A DNA stretch of 64,000 bases, from the NCBI GenBank assembly GCA_951213105.1, contig OX578142.1, forward strand, positions 8,914,149 through 8,978,148, read 5' to 3'. Position numbers and translations under genes: made by a program. Numbering within the stretch: position 1 is the first letter of the stretch; every line of letters begins with the position of its first letter. Source of the DNA: Amaurobius ferox (Eukaryota > Arthropoda > Arachnida > Araneae > Amaurobiidae). The notes beneath the pieces are model-generated. The model was not told the DNA's origin and did not search any database. It was given only the letters and a program-made list of their open reading frames with translations. Positions 1-13,172 of the stretch are shown here, piece after piece.

Positions 1-2151
1 AAATTCAAAATTAATTTATGGTTATTGAATATTTCGGCGATTTATCTCGTATTAACGTTTATTTATTATCCCTTTCATACATTTTTATATTCCAAATTAC
101 GCACACGAAGTATCTACAAACGCTAAAAGTATTCATAGAATCCTTTACTTATTCGCCTGTGCCCCTGTAATTTTCCTTTTCGGCCTTACGCCTTCACTTT
201 TCGAACAGCAATTATATTACTCTGAAAGCGAAAAATAACGCTCCTTTTTGACCATTTCATTGCTTATCAGTTGAGTTGATGTTTATTCCAGATCTTTTGG
301 GGTGCCTAAAATTCCGTAGGGTTGGCGCCGCGGAGCAATGAACTTTGGCGGGAAAAACGGGGTAGCTAGCTTGGCGGCATTTTCGTGCCGCACGGTTCAT
401 TGCGAAGTGTCCCATTTTTTAATTCCCCAGCGTATGTGAGGCGCTCTGTGTGCGGCGCAAGTTTTTTCACTCGCCAAGATTGGCGTCTCCTGGGAAGCGA
501 AAATTTGGTTGGCAAGTGAGGAGTTCGGTCTCTGAGATTAGAGCAGAGAGGTTGGACAAAGATTTTGGGGCCGCGGCCGGACCTCACGCTGAGGGGCCGC
601 GGTCGCCGTAAGAATGTTTTGAGTTCGATTCTGATCAGCGGAGCAGAGAGGTTGAAGGATTTTTAAGTCCCGCGTCCAGGGCTCATGATGAGCTCCTGGG
701 ACGCTCACCGAAAGGGTGTTTTGGAGATCATGGTCAATCCTCACGTAAGCTTAGTTTCTTTGAATGGCTTGAATAAATTCCGATACAACGGAAATCTTCG
801 ATGGGAATGAACTTTGACTAAGATATTGAAATGAGCTTCCAATAATGACGTTGTGACTATCCAAGCCCAAGTCAATGCAGATTCAGCTACCTTTGAGTTT
901 GAATATCTTTATTTTTCATCAGAGTGTAGCCTTGTTCAAGGCAGGCCTTTTCCTCCCAACCGTGATCTTCATCAAACTGGCGATTCTGTTATATTGCCGG
1001 TATTAAAGATGGTGTTCGGTTTTCAGAAATATTATTGTACCAAAAGTAAAATTCTTGCACAGAAGTTAAATTCTGTTCTACTGCCAGCGTTGATCAAAAG
1101 TGAAATTCCGTCCTACTGCCAGCGTTGATCAAAAGTGAAATTCCGTCCTACTGCCAGCATTGATCAAAAGTGGTATTCGACTGCCGTCTATGTGCCCGAC
1201 TACAATTCATCGGTGTGTTTATGTACAGCCTTCAGGTTCCTGAAGGGATTGGAACCTAGGTGTTTCCTTGCCTCCTTCATGAGTGCTTTTTCCATGCAAC
1301 CAGTCTCCTTTGGTTTTAAATGTGTTGTACAAATGCATCTTGTTTGCACACTGTTATTGGGTTTGGTGCTGCCATCTATATTCACCAACTAGAATCTTTG
1401 CTGCTCAAATGATAATTATTGTTATAGTAAGAGCTGCGACTGAGAATCTGATCGGCATTTTAATCATTTTATCTGTGGTGAATTCCTTTTGATACGGACA
1501 GCTTCGTTTTCCTTTTTTTGTACCTTTGAGAATAATAATTTTGATACATGTACCAATTGGGAGTTTACATTTTACCATTTAGAGTTTGCTCTTATTATTC
1601 TGAATTTTAATCATTTGTAATTTTATCATTCACAATTTGTGTTTGTTTTTATTAATATGAGATATTCATTAAGCATTTTTAGTGGTGGACAGCTCAGGCA
1701 GACCAAACTCTGGTCTTCAGACCAGAGTGGAATCTGAACCTGGGATTTAATCTGATAACTGGGAATTATATTAATAACTGGGATTTAAAATTGATAACTG
1801 GGTTATTTAATCTGGGTTTTAATATTTCTTTTCTTATCATCGCAATGTACTAACTTTAATTTTCCACTATACGATACTTTAAATTTAGCAAATTGGAAGG
1901 TGTTTAAATTTTGTAACTTTTGTTTGTTTTTGAAAGTTGTTAATAAAGCAAGTTTTAGTTTAACATAGGAAAAGAAACATTAGAATAAATTAGAAGCAAA
2001 GAATATTAATACATATTTAGAAACTTTATTATCTTATATTAAAAGAAAAAGAAATCTTTAACTTATATAAAAAAGAAACCTAAATCAACTTATATTTACT
2101 TTAGAAGCAAATAAAGAAAAATAAATAAAATAATGTTTCTTCCTCATAACA
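1..2151 (+). repeat. LTR-like repeat copy A (sense on plus strand, 5' end outside window)
   Basis: Reverse complement of the sequence at 2297-4256 and of most of 7828-10192, with only scattered differences. Its right end (CTCATAACA at 2143-2151) matches the CTCACAACA end of the copy at 7828, so this looks like a complete LTR 3' end; the 5' end lies left of base 1. Relative to copy C it lacks about 300 bp, with the join near 1968. It holds three 35-bp direct repeats (about 1072-1180), a GC-rich block (about 560-620) and two related stretches with tRNA B-box-like GAGTTCGRTTC/GTCTC cores (about 518 and 623). Short open frames at 366-587, 853-1128 and 1135-1392 recur in all copies but resemble no protein I know, so I do not call genes. 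Confidence 0.6.
1072..1180 (+). repeat. 35-bp tandem repeat, three copies, inside LTR A
   Basis: The phrase CTGCCAGCGTTGATCAAAAG starts at 1081, 1116 and 1151, a 35-bp period. Mirror-image sets occur in the other LTR copies at about 3085-3195 and 8935-9045, so the array predates the copying of the LTR. Confidence 0.85.
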
Positions 2152-4334
2152 TTTCCTACAGTTTGGCCTGTGCATATTTCTTGGTTGTTTACCTTTTATA
2201 ATTATCATCAACAATCAACAAATTCTCTCAAAACTTCACTTACCTTTAACCCAGAATTAAATAGAGCACAGCCAACAAGGAAACTCAACTCATTTATATG
2301 TTAAACTAAAACTTGCTTTATTAACAACTTTCAAAAACAAACAAAAGTTACAAAATTTAAACACCTTCCAATTTGCTAAATTTAAAGTATCGTATAGTGG
2401 AAAATTAAAGTTAGTACATTGCGATGATAAGAAAAGAAATATTAAAACCCAGATTAAATAACCCAGTTATCAATTTTAAATCCCAGTTATTAATATAATT
2501 CCCAGTTATCAGATTAAATCCCAGGTTCAGATTCCACTCTGGTCTGAAGACCAGAGTTTGGTCTGCCTGAGCTGTCCACCACTAAAAATGCTTAATGAAT
2601 ATCTCATATTAATAAAAACAAACACAAATTGTGAATGATAAAATTACAAATGATTAAAATTCAGAATAATAAGAGCAAACTCTAAATGGTAAAATGTAAA
2701 CTCCCAATTGGTACATGTATCAAAATTATTATTCTCAAAGGTACAAAAAAAGGAAAACGAAGCTGTCCGTATCAAAAGGAATTCACCACAGATAAAATGA
2801 TTAAAATGCCGATCAGATTCTCAGTCGCAGCTCTTACTATAACAATAATTATCATTTGAGCAGCAAAGATTCTAGTTGGTGAATATAGATGGCAGCACCA
2901 AACCCAATAACAGTGTGCAAACAAGATGCATTTGTACAACACATTTAAAACCAAAGGAGACTGGTTGCATGGAAAAAGCACTCATGAAGGAGGCAAGGAA
3001 ACACCTAGGTTCCAATCCCTTCAGGAACCTGAAGGCTGTACGTAAACACACCGATGAATTGTAGTCGGGCACATAGACGGCAGTCGAATACCACTTTTGA
3101 TCAATGCTGGCAGTAGGACGGAATTTCACTTTTGATCAACGCTGGCAGTAGGACGGAATTTCACTTTTGATCAACGCTGGCAGTAGAACAGAATTTAACT
3201 TCTGTGCAAGAATTTTACTTTTGGTACAATAATATTTCTGAAAACCGAACACCATCTTTAATACCGGCAATATAACAGAATCGCCAGTTTGACGAAGATC
3301 ACGGTTGGGAGGAAAAGGCCTGCCTTGAACAAGGCTACACTCTGATGAAAAATGAAGATATTCAAACTCAAAGGTAGCTGAATCTGCATTGACTTGGGCT
3401 TGGATAGTCACAACGTCATTATTGGAAGCTCATTTCAATATCTTAGTCAAAGTTCATTCCCATCGAAGATTTCCGTTGTATCGGAATTTATTCAAGCCAT
3501 TCAAAGAAACTAAGCTTACGTGAGGATTGACCATGATCTCCAAAACACCCTTTCGGTGAGCGTCCCAGGAGCTCATCATGAGCGCGGGACTTAAAAATCC
3601 TTCAACCTCTCTGCTCCACTGATCAGAATCGAACTCAAAACATTCTTACGGCGACCGCGGCCCCTCAGCGTGAGGTCCGGCCGCGGCCCCAAAATCTTTG
3701 TCCAACCTCTCTGCTCTAATCTCAGAGACCGAACTCCTCACTTGCCAACCAAATTTTCGCTTCCCAGGAGACGCCAATCTTGGCGAGTGAAAAAACTTGC
3801 GCCGCACACAGAGCGCCTCACATACGCTGGGGAATTAAAAAATGGGACACTTCGCAATGAACCGCGCGGCACGAAAATGCCGCCAAGCTAGCTACCCCGT
3901 TTTTCCCGCCAAAGTTCATTGCTCCGCGGCGCCAACCCTACGGAATTTTAGGCACCCCAAAAGATCTGGAATAAACATCAACTCAACTGATAAGCAATGA
4001 AATGGTCAAAAAGGAGCGTTATTTTTCGCTTTCAGAGTAATATAATTGCTGTTCGAAAAGTGAAGGCGTAAGGCCGAAAAGGAAAATTACAGGGGCACAG
4101 GCGAATAAGTAAAGGATTCTATGAATACTTTTAGCGTTTGTAGATACTTCGTGTACGTAATTTGGAATATAAAAATGTGGGAAAGGGATAATAAATAAAC
4201 GTTAATACGAGATAAATCGCCGAAATATTCAATAACCATAAATTAATTTTGAATTTTGAAGGGAAGGGGGAAAATCATGAATTTTGAACCTTAAAAACCT
4301 TAGGTAATGAAAATCTCTGAATCTAAGCACAACA
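2151..4334 (-). repeat. LTR-like repeat copy B (3' LTR of the minus-strand element, 3' truncated)
   Basis: Same repeat as copies A and C, in minus orientation. It ends at 4334 with CACAACA, exactly where copy C ends at 10192; the flanks then differ. Its other end is missing: it joins copy A at about 2151 through a short shared stretch (ATTTCCTACA). It carries a 7-bp deletion near 3582 relative to A and C. Together with A it forms an inverted repeat with arms 1-1967 and 2297-4256 and a 329-bp centre. Confidence 0.6.
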
Positions 4335-7300
4335 AATACCATTACGCCTCGGGAAAAAAAATTTTAGAATAAAATTTTTTAAATAAAAGCCCCAAAACAG
4401 CCAAAAAGAAAAACTCTCCCCAAGCGGGGTGAATCTGAAACCAGACGGTAAATGCTCGCTTGCCTGACGACTCCTGGGATCACATGTTGAAAATGTTGGC
4501 AAACCATATTGTTACTCAAGGAAGGCACACTGATCTGGAATAAAACCATTCTAAACTTAAGTACCATGAAAAGTAAAAAAAAATAATACTGTAAACCTTA
4601 TAAAAACAAATTCCATGTAATATTAAACCTCACAGTAAATGTCAAGGACTTTTCCCCCAAAAAAAATTTCTATCCAAATTTGAGACTCAATAAGATGCAA
4701 GTCAAATTTATCAACAGGGAAAACACCCTGTAAGAAAAAGATTTCATTTAAACCTCAACCTTAAATAAAATTACTGAACATAGGAAACTAAACTTTCGAA
4801 AAGAAAAAAAAAATTCCTCATAAAAACTTCTATCTTAAGTATCTAAAAAATTTCAAATTATACCCTTAAAATTGTTGAACCAATAAAACTGAACTTTTCC
4901 AAAAAAAATTTCACAAAAACTGCAGTCTTAAGTACACTAAAATTTAAATCATACCTTAAAACCGGGAAGTACACTGTTCACCAAAGAAAATTTTTAAACT
5001 CATTCCCCCAAAGAAGAAAACCCTTAAACATTTCAAACTCTCTTAGTGTAACGTAGTACCAGAGCAATGTTACAGAAAAAAAATACACTAAATAAACCCT
5101 TTCCGAGGATAACTGTCCATCTGTGGCAATACCATATCTTATACCCAGTGCGCCAACTTTCAGGCTGCACCACCAACACTACTCTGGGGTCTGCTACCTA
5201 CTACATATTAATATAAATCATATTTTCCTGTCTTTCGTTGTGAAAGAATCCTCAATATAACTAATGCCTGGTATAATGAATGTTCCAGTCCCCTAATTAC
5301 ATATAAATACAATAACTCATCTCTGCCACAAGGAAAACTACCATAACTGCTTGTGGAATACTCAAACTGAACTAAACTGTAGTGAACCGGAACTCCTATA
5401 TACCAGCGCAGACTCCCCTAATTTTCTTGGAGCTTATTAATTAAACAAATACTTCCCCAAAATAATAAAACATTTCTAATCATCTTTTCTAAGAACAGGT
5501 GCACTCCCTTTTTCCAAACGAAAGAATAAACCCAACGATTATTTACTAAACTACTTCCGAAAAAAAAAAATTTATATACCTCAACTTAAAATTTAAATTA
5601 ATTGAAAAACTTCGAGTAGTTAAAAATTCTGAATATGAATTACTGAAATCTAAATAAAGCTAACCACAATCACTTCATAAAAGAAATTCAAAATTTAGTA
5701 TCCGTTTCATCCAAACATGACTTTTCTTATTCATTTAACTATAAATTATAAAATTCATTCAACTGTAAATTATAAATATAATATCTATTTCTCATTTAAA
5801 TAATTTCGACTAGATTTGCCGGTGACATGTGCAACTAGTAAGCAGCACAGAAGAAAAAAAAATTTGAGTTTCATATCACTAACCATTCTATAAAATTTAC
5901 GTTAAAGAACACATGTCCCACCATCACGCTCTAAATCCAAACAGGCTGGAATGCGCAGTTCCGAAATAAACGTAAAAGAGTTCAAAATTTAGCAAATAGA
6001 ACAAATAAGGTGTAGTACCCAACAAGCAAATAAATGAGGAAAATTAACTTTTAAAAGCTGAAGGATTCGAGCCAGCGAAATCCTAACAGAACTATTGTAG
6101 TGCTGTTGCAGTACACCTCCCTACATGAAACTATTAAAGGTCTCGAAAACAAAAATTTTACCGCTGGAAAAGATAAACAACAGTGGAACAGAAGTTCAAT
6201 ACAAATATGCAAAAAGTAAGAAATCTTCCTGTGGAATATTTACCCCCCCATAAAAATCAAAAATTCCCTAACAAGTAGGACTATACGCAGATCTCTTTGG
6301 CTTTTAGATCATTTACACAATAAAATACACTCAAAACGACATTATGCATCGTTTAAAAATAATAATCGCGTCTTTGCTATACTCAGCATTCTCTTATCTC
6401 TCGTTGCAACCTTTTCTATTCATTACTCTCTATATCTCTTTGCAACCTTTATTCCTTATCATCAATACAAAAACAAAAAAAATCTGACAGTGGTTAAAGG
6501 GTCGTGAATCCTTTAATCTGACAGTGGTGGGCAAGTAATTTTTCCATAAAGGAAAAGGTGCATTCCCCACTGAACACCTTGAAATGTGAAGCATCAAAGC
6601 ACCTAAGTGAAGTAGCAGCCATGGGCAGATGGAAAACTTTTTACCACACTAAAAAGGCGAGAAGGAAATTTTTAGCTTTCAGCAAGGTTTCCCTAATGTA
6701 CCTGAAATTCCCAGTCTCCCCATAACAAACAACTAACTTATCAGCCACCCATTTGAAAATCACTAAGAGCCAATAGATCAAAAATTTGTAAACAAAGTCT
6801 CAGAAGAGAACCAAAAATTTAGTACTTAAATTCCCATTAAAATTTTTCCCAAACTAAACTGGGGCAAAACCCCAAAAATCAATAAAAGCATTCCACAAAA
6901 AAAAAAGATTTAGCTCCTAACAAACTAAGTTATTTCATAACTAAACGAGAACCTTCTCAAAAGTATGTGATTCAGTTTAATAATTTTGTTACTACTCCAA
7001 ATGAGTGTAAAAATTTTACCTGAACCCGAATTCTGAAACAATCCCCCTAAATCATGATTACAACTTATCATAAAAAAAATTTTAAACCTTCAAAGTACCT
7101 AGCAAAGGGCAAGCCACAGTTGCATCCAATGTGAAAATTCCTTTACAGCTCAATGAAGCTGAGGGTAAATTTAGACTATTTCAGGTCAAGGCATACCTAA
7201 TGCCTAAATGATTCTCCCACTGAATACCCCCGATAGCCCTACCTTTACATAATACATTAATTTCACAAAAAAAAATACTAGATGTAACAGAAACTTAAAA

Positions 7301-7827
7301 AAATTTCAAATAATTTTAACAAAAATCACTCTTAATAAAAAAAATTACCTCTAAACAACAGGTTGTTACTTTCATAACAAAAAAAAATACTAGATGAAAC
7401 AGAAACCTTAAAATTTACTCTTATTAAAATAAATTACCTATGCATCAAGTAAAAAAAATCAAGACACTGTTAATTTCATTTGAAAAATACTAGATGAAAA
7501 TGAAAACTTAACATTTACTCATAAAAAACAAATTACCTTTACACATTGTTACTTACGCACAAAAGAAAAATACTAGGTGAAATAAAACCCTTAAAATTTC
7601 AAACAATTTTAACACTCCCCAAACAGAAAAAAAATTTTCTTAACCAAGTAAATTTTTCCCAGATCAGGTGCCAACCTCCACACTACCAATGTAAAATACA
7701 CAAAAACTTATCACATATATAAAAGTAATAAAATGTAAATATCTTTTTGTTAAAATTATGGGTGGACAGCCCATATAAAACTACAGTGGACAACCCAGAC
7801 AGAACCAAAAAGGTGAACGGCACCAAA
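4335..7827 (-). mobile_element. Non-coding interior of a probable non-autonomous LTR retroelement (LARD-like)
   Basis: This segment lies between two LTR copies in the same orientation and has a primer-binding-like site next to the 5' LTR (copy C). No reading frame of note was found on either strand over 3.5 kb, so gag and pol are absent; that fits a large non-autonomous derivative. The sequence is A-rich on the plus strand. A degenerate unit with the core AAATACTAGATG recurs near 7273, 7385, 7495 and 7568. A convincing polypurine tract is not visible next to LTR B, which keeps the LTR interpretation short of certain. Confidence 0.45.
7812..7827 (-). other. Primer-binding-site-like sequence
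   Basis: On the minus strand the LTR end CACAACA is followed by TTTGGTGCCGTTCACC. A TGG-initiated stretch right after an LTR is the expected complement of a tRNA CCA 3' end. The matching tRNA cannot be named from here. Confidence 0.45.
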
Positions 7828-10192
7828 TGTTGTGAGGAAGAAATCTTTATGCTTTATTTTTTTATTTTTCATATCTTCTACGTCAATAAATAAGTTTACT
7901 ATTTTATTTTAATTTTATCTTCTATGATAATAAAGTTTCTAAATTTGTTGTATTAATATTCTTTGCTTCTAATTTATTCTAATGTTTCTTTTCCTAATTG
8001 CATTTCCTACAGTTTGGCCTGTGCATATTTCTTGGTTGTTTACCTTTTATAATTATCATCAACAATCAACAAATTCTCTCAAAACTTCACTTACCTTTAA
8101 CCCAGAATTAAATAGAGCACAGCCAACAAGGAAACTCAACTCATTTATATGTTAAACTAAAACTTGCTTTATTAACAACTTTCAAAAACAAACAAAAGTT
8201 ACAAAATTTAAACACCTTCCAATTTGCTAAATTTAAAGTATCGTATAGTGGAAAATTAAAGTTAGTACATTGCGATGATAAGAAAAGAAATATTAAAACC
8301 CAGATTAAATAACCCAGTTATCAATTTTAAATCCCAGTTATTAATATAATTCCCAGTTATCAGATTAAATCCCAGGTTCAGATTCCACTCTGGTCTGAAG
8401 ACCAGAGTTTGGTCTGCCTGAGCTGTCCACCACTAAAAATGCTTAATGAATATCTCATATTAATAAAAACAAACACAAATTGTGAATGATAAAATTACAA
8501 ATGATTAAAATTCAGAATAATAAGAGCAAACTCTAAATGGTAAAATGTAAACTCCCAATTGGTACATGTATCAAAATTATTATTCTCAAAGGTACAAAAA
8601 AAGGAAAACGAAGCTGTCCGTATCAAAAGGAATTCACCACAGATAAAATGATTAAAATGCCGATCAGATTCTCAGTCGCAGCTCTTACTATAACAATAAT
8701 TATCATTTGAGCAGCAAAGATTCTAGTTGGTGAATATAGATGGCAGCACCAAACCCAATAACAGTGTGCAAACAAGATGCATTTGTACAACACATTTAAA
8801 ACCAAAGGAGACTGGTTGCATGGAAAAAGCACTCATGAAGGAGGCAAGGAAACACCTAGGTTCCAATCCCTTCAGGAACCTGAAGGCTGTACGTAAACAC
8901 ACCGATGAATTGTAGTCGGGCACATAGACGGCAGTCGAATACCACTTTTGATCAATGCTGGCAGTAGGACGGAATTTCACTTTTGATCAACGCTGGCAGT
9001 AGGACGGAATTTCACTTTTGATCAACGCTGGCAGTAGAACAGAATTTAACTTCTGTGCAAGAATTTTACTTTTGGTACAATAATATTTCTGAAAACCGAA
9101 CACCATCTTTAATACCGGCAATATAACAGAATCGCCAGTTTGGCGAAGATCACGGTTGGGAGGAAAAGGCCTGCCTTGAACAAGGCTACACTCTGATGAA
9201 AAATGAAGATATTCAAACTCAAAGGTAGCTGAATCTGCATTGACTTGGGCTTGGATAGTCACAACGTCATTATTGGAAGCTCATTTCAATATCTTAGTCA
9301 AAGTTCATTCCCATCGAAGATTTCCGTTGTATCGGAATTTATTCAAGCCATTCAAAGAAACTAAGCTTACGTGAGGATTGACCATGATCTCCAAAACACC
9401 CTTTCGGTGAGCGTCCCAGGAGCTCATCATGAGCCCTGGACGCGGGACTTAAAAATCCTTCAACCTCTCTGCTCCGCTGATCAGAATCGAACTCAAAACA
9501 TTCTTACGGCGACCGCGGCCCCTCAGCGTGAGGTCCGGCCGCGGCCCCAAAATCTTTGTCCAACCTCTCTGCTCTAATCTCAGAGACCGAACTCCTCACT
9601 TGCCAACCAAATTTTCGCTTCCCAGGAGACGCCAATCTTGGCGAGTGAAAAAACTTGCGCCGCACACAGAGCGCCTCACATACGCTGGGGAATTAAAAAA
9701 TGGGACACTTCGCAATGAACCGCGCGGCACGAAAATGCTGCCAAGCTAGCTACCCCGTTTTTCCCGCCAAAGTTCATTGCTCCGCGGCGCCAACCCTACG
9801 GAATTTTAGGCACCCCAAAAGATCTGGAATAAACATCAACTCAACTGATAAGCAATGAAATGGTCAAAAAGGAGCGTTATTTTTCGCTTTCAGAGTAATA
9901 TAATTGCTGTTCGAAAAGTGAAGGCGTAAGGCCGAAAAGGAAAATTACAGGGGCACAGGCGAATAAGTAAAGGATTCTATGAATACTTTTAGCGTTTGTA
10001 GATACTTCGTGTGCGTAATTTGGAATATAAAAATGTATGAAAGGGATAATAAATAAACGTTAATACGAGATAAATCGCCGAAATATTCAATAACCATAAA
10101 TTAATTTTGAATTTTGAAGGGAAGGGGGAAAATCATGAATTTTGAACCTTAAAAACCTTAGGTAATGAAAATCTCTGAATCTAAGCACAACA
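7828..10192 (-). repeat. LTR-like repeat copy C (5' LTR of the minus-strand element), full length
   Basis: The only copy with both ends in view: TGTTGTG at 10192 and CACAACA at 7828 on the minus strand, an inverted terminal pair of 7 bp that begins TG and ends CA as LTRs do. Length is 2365 bp. It contains a segment (about 7990-8150) missing from copy A. Divergence between copies is low (a few substitutions and small indels), so the copying was recent. Confidence 0.6.
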
Positions 10193-12302
10193 CATATGAG
10201 TTTCTAAAATCTTTTCCAAAATAAAACCGATGACGAAATAAATTGAAAATATCAATAACCCCGCAATCTTTAAACCTAAAGGCCGTAATTCATTCCAATA
10301 TATGCCAATGTACCTGTACTACTTATATTCCCGTAGATTTGAAGATATACCCATGCATTGTAGAAGATTACCCGCACTACGTATAATATATGAGTATCAA
10401 CAATTTTTGTCAAAATAAAACAATGACGCAATAAATTGAAAATATGAATCATCCCCGAATCAATAATCCCCGAAAATATCAATAATAATAATGTTTAAAC
10501 CTGGAAACCTTAATTGGTATAATCCGGTCAAAAATGCAATATGGGTGAAATTTATTTTATATGCATATCTTTATTATTTAAATCCGAAAAGATTTAATAA
10601 AAATAATCTGCCGCATAAACACATTGAATTTAAATCCGTTGCTAAGCGGCATGATATAATTTTCTTTAAATAAATTAGCCGAAAAAATATCGTTTGCATA
10701 ATGCTATTTCTACGGAAGGTTTAATTGTTTGTTTTTAATTAATATTTAGACAACCCCTGGTGTTAGAAACTCGAAACATGGATTCAATTTTATGTGAGGA
10801 TATTTCAAGGCTACCCACAAAATTTAATTAAATTCAGTTCAACCGTTCTTCCGTGGTGATGAAACAAACATACAGACATACAGGCAGATTTTCAATTTTA
10901 TTTATATAGACTAGAAAATGCACCCGGTGTTACATGGGAGTTAGAGCAGGGTAATTATATAAAATAACAAAATATATAATTTTTATTCGTATAAATAACA
11001 GTAAAAATTGCATGCAAGCCGTGTACACTGATGCAATTGACGTAATAATATCCTCTCACCCACCCACCCCCCCTCCAAATCGCAAAACCAATTTATATAT
11101 TCGCAGCGTATCTTCCGCAAATAAAGTGATTTGTATGTTTCCAATAAATAGGCTTCTGCAACTTTGATAAGATAAATACCAATAACAGCACTCATTGCAG
11201 CAAAATATTATTAAATAGTGATTGGTAAGATTTGCTAACTCGAGAATGAACAAACAGATGCTCTACATTGAGTAAGCATACTGAAATGAAAAGGTACAGT
11301 ATTTAAACCGTTCTCCATTCGCAACTCGAAATGCCGCCTTTCCATGTAATGTGAGAACAATTTTCACACTCTTCACCCCTGGTAGGTCGGACGGTCTGGG
11401 TCTCAACAACAACAACACTCTTCACCCTTCTTCCTTTCATGACAACCATAAACTACACTGCCTGTACACATAAACAACTACACCATAAACAACTCCCCTC
11501 ACAGGGGTCCTGTCGACCCCTGAAGGAAATAAGAAAGAGGGGGAAAGCAAAATACAATTTTTTTCAGATCAATATTTGCTTTGGTTAAAAATTGCTGGAA
11601 ATCTATTTATGGTAGAGCAAAAATTTAGGCATCTATCGAATGCTAGAATTCTATTCATGGGTCCTGTCTTTTTAAAATTCGAGTATTATGAAATGCAAAT
11701 TGATTAAAGTCGGTTAAACTTTTAGTTTTGGCTTTTCTTAGTGACTCTCAAATTCAATAAATTGTTAAAAATACTTAAACAATAATTTAAACGAAAAATG
11801 AAAACAAAAGGCCAATTTTAATTTCTTTAGCTTTGAAATCTTGAAAACAAAATTGAAATAGGTTGATTTTTGGAGGAGCTATGCTATCTAGCAACAGCAC
11901 TAAAACGACCATACATTAACATGGAAGGTGAAGATTGAAGCTTGTGACTGATGAAGCCCCTTAATGAAATAATCTATCGAACACGATAAGTTTCCACCCT
12001 GCTTGCTAAGTGCGCTTAAAGGGTGCTAGTAGATAAGAGTATGAATCTGCCATCATAAACATTGTTTATCTTTGCATTTACCAAAACACACTGCTTATAA
12101 TATAATTTAGCTGGAGAATAATATTTATGTGAAATACTTGAAATGAATATTCCAAGTTTAATTCATCTGGAATACTTTAAATAAAATTTACCTAAAAATA
12201 ATCCTTATAATGTAATTTGCACTTCTTAATAATACCTGATGGTAACAGACCCGACTTAAGTAAGGGCGACCATTTGGAAGTGAAATTATGTGGAGTAAGA
12301 AT

Positions 12303-12346
12303 GACTTTTGAGGGCGCATTAAAAAAAATTTTTGAAATTAAACCAA
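12303..12346. repeat. Dispersed repeat, copy 1 of 2
   Basis: About 40 bp sharing GGGCGCAT followed by an A/T run and GAAATTAAACCAA with 13130-13172. Too short to classify. Confidence 0.5.
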
Positions 12347-13129
12347 CTCTGTGCCATTTTAATATAAATGAAATTGATGTAACTTTTTAGAATCGTTTTC
12401 TCTCCTATAATTAGGTCTTTTTTTGCGATAATGTATAGTTCACCTGGAAAATACGTGCGCTCAAACATTTAGGAGATTATTAGATTTTATACAGCTTGCA
12501 GCTGGGTGAATCCTGTAATCCCTAAGGGAGAATTTGTTAACCCCATATACCAGATACGAAAAAGCCCGAGGACTATTCTCACGACTTGCTCCTAGTTTCA
12601 AATTCAAATTGTAAACACATGGATGCGGTCTCTATCGCACTTCTAAAAGGTTGTAAATTTGGAAGGGGCAGAAGGAAAGGGTATTTGTATGTCATAAAAT
12701 ATGCCGACCGGACCCCCAGAGCGTCCCATAAGAATAGTTGTTCTTTTGGTCATTTGCCGAAGCTCATTTAGCTTGGATGGAGAACAGTTGAAGCATTTTC
12801 CCACAGAGTATTCTGTACATTTTCCATTCAGATAGCACCGTGGCTAGAAGTGTTCAGAGTATTGAGTTACATCACTGCCATGCTGTTTATATGCCTATCT
12901 TATTTCTTCTTATGTTGAGAGTCTTCTAACTATTTAGGTAATTTTTTTCCAAATACTTAAAGTATTTTCCTAAAATTTCTTAGTTGACTGTCTTTTGTTG
13001 AATATAGATTTATTATTAGATCAAATATTTTGGTGAGTTTAGATTATGCATTTGACCACAGAATAATATTGATAAGCAAAGAAATATTTTCATGTTTTCA
13101 TTTTAAGTACCAAAATAATACCTATATAA

Positions 13130-13172
13130 TACTTTTGCGGGCGCATCCCAAAAAATTTTTGAAATTAAACCA
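13130..13172. repeat. Dispersed repeat, copy 2 of 2
   Basis: Second copy of the motif at 12303-12346, same orientation. Confidence 0.5.

Noticed and set aside
366..3891. Open frames of 62-91 codons shared by the LTR copies
   Set aside because: They occur on both strands of a repeat and resemble no known protein; their sharing is explained by repeat copying.
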